Positions 1 to 5,486 of a stretch of 9,241 bases of DNA are shown here, one piece after another. This DNA comes from DASYML01 sp034665545 (lineage in GTDB: Bacteria; Acidobacteriota; Blastocatellia; Pyrinomonadales; Pyrinomonadaceae): assembly GCA_034665545.1 (NCBI GenBank), contig JAXDFO010000173.1, positions 1 through 9,241 of the forward strand. Reading direction: 5' to 3'. Position numbers and translations under genes: made by a program. How positions within the stretch are numbered: position 1 is the stretch's first letter; each line of letters opens with the position of its first letter. Under the pieces are notes generated by a model. That model did no database searches. It was not told where the DNA came from and saw only the letters and a program-made list of their open reading frames with translations.

Positions 1-1
1 C

Positions 2-1855
2 GCGCAAGGCGATGCTCCGGTCATCACGCCCGAACACCCCGTCGCATACTTCTGCGCCGAGTATGGAGTCCACAATTCGCTGCCGCTCTATTCGGGCGGC
101 CTCGGCATGCTCGCGGGCGACCATCTCAAGTCTGCCAGCGACCTGCACCTGCCGCTCGTCGCCGTCGGGCTGCTCTATCGTTACGGCTATTTTCGCCAGC
201 GTCTGCGTCGTGATGGTTGGCAGGAAGAGTTTTATGGCGAAACGCATCCTTCCGTGCTTCCGATAGAGCAGGTCATGGATGAGGCGGGCACGCCCGTTCA
301 GGTTGAAGTGTTGATGCGCGGGCGCAACGTGCGCGCGAACGCCTGGCGCGTTGAGGTCGGGCGGATTCCGCTCTATCTGCTGGACACGAACATTCCCGAA
401 AACGAGGAGATTGACCGTTGGGTGACGGGCCATCTCTACGGCGGCGACCGAGAGACGCGCATCGTGCAGGAGATGATGCTCGGCATCGGCGGCGTGCGCC
501 TCCTGCGCAAACTGGACATCAACCCGCACGTCTATCATTTGAACGAAGGCCACTCCGCCTTCTTAACTTTAGAGTTGGCCCGCGAGATTATAGAAGCCGA
601 AGGCTTGCCCTTCGCAGACGCGGCCCACGCCGTTCGCGCGCACTGCGTCTTTACCACGCACACTCCGGTCGCCGCCGGTAACGACGAGTTCGACGCCGCG
701 CTGGTCCAGCAATGTTTCGGCGACTCTTACGAACGCGCGCTGCGCTTGCCCCGCGACGAGTTCTTCAAACTCGGACGCGTCAATCCCGCCGACACGAAAG
801 AGGCTTACGGCCTCACGCCGCTGGCGATACGGATGTGCCGCTCGACCAACGGCGTCAGCAAAAAGCATGGCGAGGTCTCGCGCGCGCTGTGGCAGGAGAT
901 GTGGCCGGAGAAGACTGCGGAAGAGATACCGATTACCTCCGTGACCAACGGCGTCCACGCGCCGACATGGGTCGCGCCCCTCTTGCGCACTCTCTACGAA
1001 AAACATGTGGGCGATGATTGGCAGGATGCTATTCTGGACCAGTCGCGCTGGCAGAAGAGCATCGAGAAGATTTCCGACGAGGAGTTGTGGGACGCACACC
1101 TCTTGCTCAAACAGCGACTCATAGCCTTCATTCGCCATCGCAGTTTTCACGCGCGCCTCAACGCCGTCGAGAGCATGGAATACACGGAGGCCGCGCGCAC
1201 GATGTTCGATCCCGAAGCGTTGACCATAGGCTTTGCGCGTCGCGTCGCGGGCTACAAACGCTGGGCCTTGCTCCTGACGGACCCGCACCGTCTCTTGCGT
1301 CTCATCAATCATGAGGAACGGCCCGTCCAGTTCGTCTTCGCGGGCAAGGCGCACCCGCAGGACCAGGGCGCAAAGTTTATCTTGCAACAGTTGGCCCAGT
1401 GGAAGTATGACCCGCTCGTCAGGCATCGCGCCGTGTTCCTGCAAGACTACGACCAGGAGATAGCGCGGCAATTGGTCCAGTCCGTGGACGTGTGGATGAA
1501 CGTGCCGCGCCGCCCTCTGGAAGCATCCGGGACGAGCGGCGAGAAGGTGGCGATGAACGGCGGCCTCAACATGTCCATCCTGGATGGCTGGTGGATTGAA
1601 GGCTATGACGGGACGAACGGCTTCGCCCTCGGCGACCGCGTACAGGCGGGCGAGGACGGCGATGTTGATGCGAGCGATGCTGAATCGCTCTATCGCATAC
1701 TGGAAGAATCGGTCGTGCCGCTTTACTACGAGCGCGGCCCCGACGGCATTCCTCATGGCTGGGCGCGTATGATGAAACGTTCTATAGCGACGCTCGCGCC
1801 CGCCTTCAACAGCAATCGAATGGTCGAAGAGTACGCGCGCGAAATCTATACGTGA
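2..1855 (+). CDS. glgP: Alpha-glucan (glycogen/maltodextrin) phosphorylase, 5'-truncated by the window edge
   Basis: Phosphorolysis of alpha-1,4-glucans to glucose-1-phosphate, cytosolic, GT35 family. The frame is open from base 2, and 617 residues are present (fragment numbering). The N-terminus lies outside the window, so the ATG at 107 is internal: the upstream residues already read as family sequence (AYFCAEYG, then SGGLGMLAGDHLKSASDL around 31-48). Other family motifs are HSAFLTLELAR, TTHTPVAAGND (from 218), NGVHAPTW, GFARRVAGYKRW (from 410) and FAGKAHP (from 446). The PLP-binding segment EASGTSGEK places the Schiff-base Lys at about 515, followed by MNGGLN and LDGWWIEGYDG. This pattern fits the short TIGR02094-type bacterial/archaeal enzymes better than the long muscle/E. 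coli GlgP type. One oddity is Glu just before the PLP lysine, where I expect Met. It ends 52 bp before the kinase gene; no functional link to that gene is visible. Confidence 0.95.
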   Translation, partial: AQGDAPVITPEHPVAYFCAEYGVHNSLPLYSGGLGMLAGDHLKSASDLHLPLVAVGLLYRYGYFRQRLRRDGWQEEFYGETHPSVLPIEQVMDEAGTPVQVEVLMRGRNVRANAWRVEVGRIPLYLLDTNIPENEEIDRWVTGHLYGGDRETRIVQEMMLGIGGVRLLRKLDINPHVYHLNEGHSAFLTLELAREIIEAEGLPFADAAHAVRAHCVFTTHTPVAAGNDEFDAALVQQCFGDSYERALRLPRDEFFKLGRVNPADTKEAYGLTPLAIRMCRSTNGVSKKHGEVSRALWQEMWPEKTAEEIPITSVTNGVHAPTWVAPLLRTLYEKHVGDDWQDAILDQSRWQKSIEKISDEELWDAHLLLKQRLIAFIRHRSFHARLNAVESMEYTEAARTMFDPEALTIGFARRVAGYKRWALLLTDPHRLLRLINHEERPVQFVFAGKAHPQDQGAKFILQQLAQWKYDPLVRHRAVFLQDYDQEIARQLVQSVDVWMNVPRRPLEASGTSGEKVAMNGGLNMSILDGWWIEGYDGTNGFALGDRVQAGEDGDVDASDAESLYRILEESVVPLYYERGPDGIPHGWARMMKRSIATLAPAFNSNRMVEEYAREIYT

Positions 1856-1907
1856 TAAATTTTTTTTGCAGAAGAGAGAGCGGGGGAGGGACAGTCTAAG
1901 TTTAGAC

Positions 1908-4139
1908 ATGAAGCACTGCACTGTTTGCAACACGAAGTATGAAGACAGCGTGAGCTTTTGCCCGCGCGACGGCGAGGTGTTGGAGGATGACCCTTCGAGT
2001 CTGGTGGGCCAGACTCTGGATGGGCAGTATCAGATTGAAGCCTTGCTGGGGCGCGGCGGGATGGGCGCGGTCTATCGCGCCAATCACATTCTGCTCGGCG
2101 ACCGCGTGGCGATAAAAGTCTTGCCGCCGCAGATGCGCAACAACGCGGAATGGCTGCGCCGCTTTCGTCGTGAAGGACAGGCCGCGCGCCGCTTTCGTCA
2201 TCCGAACGCGGTCACTGTCTACGACCTGCGCACGACCGCCGACGGCCTCATCTACATGGTCATGGAGTACGTAGAGGGTCACACCCTAGACGCGGAGTTG
2301 AAGCGGCGCAGTCGCTTCACTCCGCTCGAAGCTATGAGCGTTCTTGAGCCTGTCATGAGCGTGCTTAATGCCGCGCATCAGATGGGCGTCGTGCATAGAG
2401 ATTTGAAGCCGGAAAACATCATGCTCGGCAAGAGCGCGGATGCGTCGCGCCCCGTCGTCAAACTGCTGGACCTCGGCATCGCCAAGATGCTTGAGGTGGC
2501 CGGTTCGGAGACTGGCGGCGCGACCGCTTTAACCATCGCCGGACAGATTCTGGGCACGCCCTATTACATGTCGCCGGAGCAGTGGGGCGAAGTGCCGCGC
2601 GACGGGCGGACGGAGATTGACGGGCGCGCGGATATTTACAGCCTCGGCACCGTCTTTTATGAACTCGTCGTCGGAAAGAAACCATTTCAGGCGAACACGC
2701 TGCAAGAGTTGCGCCGCCAGCACGTCAGCGCGGCGATGCCCGCCCTGCACGAGGTGTTGAAGGATGTGCCGGAAGCCTTCAGCCTGACAGTCGCGCGCGC
2801 GATGTCGAAGGATCGCGGCGATAGACCCTCGACCGCAGGTGAACTCGATTCGGAACTGCGCGCCGCGCTGGGCCTGCCTGCGGCTGACCTCAACACGCTC
2901 GCCTTCGCCAACACCGGCAGCGGCCCGCTTGGTCCTGAATCGAGCGCGCAGTCCAACACGGGCGGCGCAAGCATGGGCGCGAATATTATCAACCCGCAAA
3001 CGGGAAGCGACCTTGAAGCGCGCAACACCAACTCGGACCTCAGCGCGCCGACCATTCTCACTGTGGACCAGGAACCGTGGGATGCGACGAGCGCGGGCGC
3101 GGGCGCTTCCAAGCCTTCCGGTTCACGCGCGCCGCAAACACCGGACACGCTCACAGTGCCCGCGAGTTCCGCGCCGCCCGAACAGACTTCACCCTCGCTT
3201 GCATCACCCGCGCCGTCTTCAACAGATGCCCAGTCGAACAGCATCGCGGCGCAACCGGGCGGCTCGCAGATGCAACAGACCATCGCCACGCATCCGTCCG
3301 CGCTCTCAGGCGTAGGGACGGGCGCGCAGCCCGTCGCGTCCGGTTCATTCGTCAACGCCAACGCCGCGCTGTCTCTGCCCTCGCCCGCGCCGCGTCGTTC
3401 ATCCTTGCCGCTCATCGCGGCGGTCGCGCTCATCTTACTGCTGGTCGTCGGCGGCATCGGCGGCTTTCTCGTCTACAGGCGCATGAACACGAGCGAGGTC
3501 AGGACCGACGCGGGCAATACGGGCAAGGGCGGAACTTCTAGCCGTATCAACGGCGCGGAGTCTTCCAATTCAAACGCGACGGATGAAGCGGCGAGCGCGC
3601 CGGAGACTTTGCGTTACTGGCTTGACGTTGAGCGTGCGGGCGGTTCGTCGCGGCTGGCCGGAGACATGACGCTTCATTCGGGCCAGAGGTTCAGGTTTCA
3701 TCTAGTGCCGCGAGAGGATGGCTATCTCTACATTATTGGTCCAGGCGAGAAGAGCATGCCGACGACTTTCCTGACGACCAGGCCGATTGCCAAGTTCGCC
3801 AAAACGAATCAGGTCAAGGGCGGCGCGGACTTCACTTTTCCGAGCGGCGATGGCAACTGGTTAGAAGAAGATCAAACCACCGGGACCGAGAAGTATACGG
3901 TTATCTTCTCGCGCACTCCGCTCAGTTCGCCCGCGTTTCTCAACGCTCAGGCGGGCCGCGCTTTAACGACAGCAGAGCAGGCGGAGTGGGCCGAGTTCAA
4001 CCAGCAGCACAAAGCAAATTCACCCGTCACCAACGTCAATACGGGGGGTGGTGTCGAGCCTTTCGTATCTGTTAAGATGTCTGGACAGGCAGCAGCAAAT
4101 AGTCCTGCCATCCTTGACGTGCTGATAGAGCATCAGTAG
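1908..4139 (+). CDS. Membrane-anchored Hanks-type Ser/Thr protein kinase with C-terminal extracytoplasmic DUF4384-like domain
   Basis: 743 aa from the ATG at 1908. This start is chosen because it opens directly on a small Cys ribbon (C4, C7, C18, then PRDG), common at the N-terminus of acidobacterial kinases. The frame is open to a TTG at 1866, but that adds only a charged 14-residue leader. The kinase domain spans about 42-316: glycine loop GRGGMGAVY (48-56), VAIK Lys70, likely helix-C Glu89, HRDLKPEN (163-170), DLG (188-190, Leu replacing the usual Phe), GTPYYMSPE (216-224) and DIYSLG. All catalytic residues are present, so it should be active. A Ser/Thr/Pro/Ala-rich linker (about 326-498) leads to one membrane segment (about 500-523). 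The outer part (about 568-743) resembles DUF4384, with GQRFRF, DGYLYI and VIFSRTPL. The inferred topology is kinase inside, DUF4384-like domain outside. It lies 80 bp before a gene encoding a secreted relative of that domain, so they are probably co-transcribed. The sensed signal is unknown. Confidence 0.93.
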   Translation: MKHCTVCNTKYEDSVSFCPRDGEVLEDDPSSLVGQTLDGQYQIEALLGRGGMGAVYRANHILLGDRVAIKVLPPQMRNNAEWLRRFRREGQAARRFRHPNAVTVYDLRTTADGLIYMVMEYVEGHTLDAELKRRSRFTPLEAMSVLEPVMSVLNAAHQMGVVHRDLKPENIMLGKSADASRPVVKLLDLGIAKMLEVAGSETGGATALTIAGQILGTPYYMSPEQWGEVPRDGRTEIDGRADIYSLGTVFYELVVGKKPFQANTLQELRRQHVSAAMPALHEVLKDVPEAFSLTVARAMSKDRGDRPSTAGELDSELRAALGLPAADLNTLAFANTGSGPLGPESSAQSNTGGASMGANIINPQTGSDLEARNTNSDLSAPTILTVDQEPWDATSAGAGASKPSGSRAPQTPDTLTVPASSAPPEQTSPSLASPAPSSTDAQSNSIAAQPGGSQMQQTIATHPSALSGVGTGAQPVASGSFVNANAALSLPSPAPRRSSLPLIAAVALILLLVVGGIGGFLVYRRMNTSEVRTDAGNTGKGGTSSRINGAESSNSNATDEAASAPETLRYWLDVERAGGSSRLAGDMTLHSGQRFRFHLVPREDGYLYIIGPGEKSMPTTFLTTRPIAKFAKTNQVKGGADFTFPSGDGNWLEEDQTTGTEKYTVIFSRTPLSSPAFLNAQAGRALTTAEQAEWAEFNQQHKANSPVTNVNTGGGVEPFVSVKMSGQAAANSPAILDVLIEHQ

Positions 4140-4205
4140 CGCGCGCTTTTTCTTGCTCCAAGACATCTCTCCAGAACGTGCCGGACCACTCGAAGGATTT
4201 TACCC

Positions 4206-4210
4206 GGAGG
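4206..4210 (+). promoter_or_regulatory. Shine-Dalgarno site deciding the start at 4220
   Basis: GGAGG lies nine bases before the ATG at 4220. It favours that start over the in-frame GTG at 4178, which would place 14 extra residues ahead of a clean signal peptide. Confidence 0.75.
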
Positions 4211-4219
4211 AAACATTCC

Positions 4220-5239
4220 ATGCGTCTCAAAGCTTACGTCCCTTTTCTTCTCATCGCCTTTATAGCTTTCTTGACGGTCCCCGCCCGCGCGCAGGACCAG
4301 AACGGCGATGAGGACGTGCGCGGCGCGTTTCTCACCTCCAGGCCCAGTTCTTCGAGCAGCCAGCCGGGCAACTCCAATCGTAAGCCGGGCACTAAGAAGA
4401 CTACGCATCAGACCACCGGCAAGCGGACGACCGGTAAGGATACGAGCACGAACGCTTTCAAAGATAAGGAGACGGGCGGGACTGACAACGGCACGGGCAG
4501 CAACAGCAACGCCAAGAACCTGACCTCCACGGATTCCGGCACAGGCATGAACACCGGAGGCAGCGAGCAGCCGCACGGAAAGTCGCCAGCCGGTGCTACG
4601 GCTCCGACAGGGCCGCTCGCGCTCGGCTATACGCTTTACATGAGGGATGCTAACGGGGATGCCGTGCGCGTTGACCCGTCGCGCGAATTTCATAACGGCG
4701 ACCGCGTGCGCATCGCTTTGGAGCCGAACACGGATAGCTATCTCTACGTCTTTCATACGGAGAATAACGGTCAGCCTGAGATGATCTTCCCTGATGCGCG
4801 GCTCGCTGGCGGCGACAACTTTATAGAGGCGCACGTCCCGACCGAGATACCTTCGAGCCAGGAACAGAACGAGCGTCTGCGCTGGTTCGCCTTCTACGGC
4901 CAGCCCGCGACCGAGCGTCTCTACATCGTCGTCACGCGCGAGCCTCTGCCGCTCGTCCCCGTGGGCGATGACCTCGTCAACTTCTGCCAGAAGAACGAGG
5001 GCCACTGCCCCTGGAATCCACCTGCGGAAATCTGGGCGCGGGTCCAGAAAGAGATGAACGCGCGCGTGCGTGTCAACAAGGAAAAGAGCTACGGGCAGGC
5101 GCAGACAACGCGTGAACGCGAGGCCACGACGCGCGGCTTCGGGTTGGACCAGAGCGCGCCCGCGCCCTCCGTCATTCGTATGAACGCGACATCCAGCGCG
5201 CCCGTCCTCGTGACCGCGCTCGACCTCGTGCATCAGTAA
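4220..5239 (+). CDS. Exported DUF4384-like domain protein
   Basis: 339 aa. The N-terminus is a textbook Sec signal peptide: MRLK, a hydrophobic stretch at about 6-20, and a likely signal peptidase I site PARA|Q after residue 24. A long Ser/Thr/Gly/Asn/Lys-rich stretch (about 35-130) is probably disordered. The DUF4384-like domain covers about 135-245, with LGYTLYM, FHNGDRVRI, DSYLYVF, IFPD and VVTREPLPL. The region after it carries two cysteines (C256, C263) that could form a disulfide outside the cytoplasm. The C-terminus repeats the pattern of the upstream kinase's ectodomain, ending in -LDLVHQ against -VLIEHQ, so the two are probably diverged copies. At 305-314 it carries RGFGLDQSAP, a motif also found in the downstream CHAT protein. 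DUF4384 often accompanies caspase-like peptidases and kinases in the literature. The biochemical role is not known; I infer an envelope binding or adaptor protein in the kinase/CHAT module. Confidence 0.88.
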   Translation: MRLKAYVPFLLIAFIAFLTVPARAQDQNGDEDVRGAFLTSRPSSSSSQPGNSNRKPGTKKTTHQTTGKRTTGKDTSTNAFKDKETGGTDNGTGSNSNAKNLTSTDSGTGMNTGGSEQPHGKSPAGATAPTGPLALGYTLYMRDANGDAVRVDPSREFHNGDRVRIALEPNTDSYLYVFHTENNGQPEMIFPDARLAGGDNFIEAHVPTEIPSSQEQNERLRWFAFYGQPATERLYIVVTREPLPLVPVGDDLVNFCQKNEGHCPWNPPAEIWARVQKEMNARVRVNKEKSYGQAQTTREREATTRGFGLDQSAPAPSVIRMNATSSAPVLVTALDLVHQ

Positions 5240-5267
5240 TGTCAATTGAGTGTATGGCAAGAGCAGT

Positions 5268-5359
5268 TCACCACAGAGACACAGATATCACAGAGCACGC
5301 ACAGAGCATAACATTCAAGCCTCTGTGAATCCTCTGTGTTCTCTGTGTCTCTGTGGTGA
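5268..5359 (+). repeat. Long imperfect palindrome of the ACAGAG/CTCTGT type (interspersed repeat candidate)
   Basis: Perfect 18-bp inverted arms lie at 5268-5285 and 5342-5359 (TCACCACAGAGACACAGA and its reverse complement). The pairing continues inward with mismatches: 5289-5295 pairs with 5332-5338, and 5300-5306 with 5321-5327. The 92-nt unit could therefore fold into one long hairpin. The arms are themselves built on iterated ACAGAG. I recall very similar CACAGAGACACAGAG elements scattered between genes in many environmental bacterial genomes, often mis-annotated as small proteins containing HRDTENTE; the minus strand here also reads HHRDTENTEDSQ. It fills much of the 247-bp gap between the DUF4384 and CHAT genes. 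No transposase is nearby. The rest of that gap (5360-5475) is comparatively AT-rich at first and probably holds the CHAT promoter, but I could not assign convincing -35/-10 boxes. Confidence 0.85.
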
Positions 5360-5475
5360 GTTATTAACCTGGCATGTTGAATTGCTGTTGTTGATAAAGA
5401 ATAAGCTGAGTCATGCCCGTCGCGCCGTCCCGTCATTTCGTTACGAAGTTGTTCACTCCTCGCTCAAATCTCTCT

Positions 5476-5479
5476 GGAG
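5476..5479 (+). promoter_or_regulatory. Shine-Dalgarno site deciding the start at 5487
   Basis: GGAG lies seven bases before the ATG at 5487, which opens on a signal peptide. The frame stays open back to 5250, but that extension merely translates the palindromic repeat. Confidence 0.7.
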
Positions 5480-5486
5480 TCAAGCC

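Noticed and set aside
1856..1907. T8 run after the phosphorylase stop as an intrinsic terminator
   Set aside because: No stem of useful length precedes the T-run; only about 4 bp of pairing could be found.
569..1933. Long minus-strand open frame opposite the phosphorylase gene (454 codons)
   Set aside because: It is antisense to a strongly conserved enzyme, its translation shows no recognisable domain, and GC-rich genes commonly leave long open frames on the opposite strand.
2687..3457. Minus-strand open frame of 256 codons opposite the kinase linker
   Set aside because: It mirrors the biased Ser/Thr/Pro/Ala codons of the sense-strand linker and shows no domain.
4133..5260. Minus-strand open frame of 375 codons opposite the DUF4384 gene
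   Set aside because: The plus strand has a ribosome site, a signal peptide and a recognisable domain. The antisense reading is Arg/Ala/Leu-rich with no domain.
5268..5359. CRISPR array or IS terminal inverted repeats
   Set aside because: There are no regularly spaced direct repeats with unique spacers, and no transposase lies between or near the arms.
5242..5436. Minus-strand 64-codon frame containing HHRDTENTEDSQ
   Set aside because: This is the translation of the ACAGAG palindrome, a recurrent false gene call, with no independent coding evidence.
5250..5486. 79-codon upstream extension of the CHAT frame
   Set aside because: It translates the palindromic repeat into Cys/Leu-rich peptide and would bury the signal peptide. 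The ATG at 5487 has a well-spaced GGAG.
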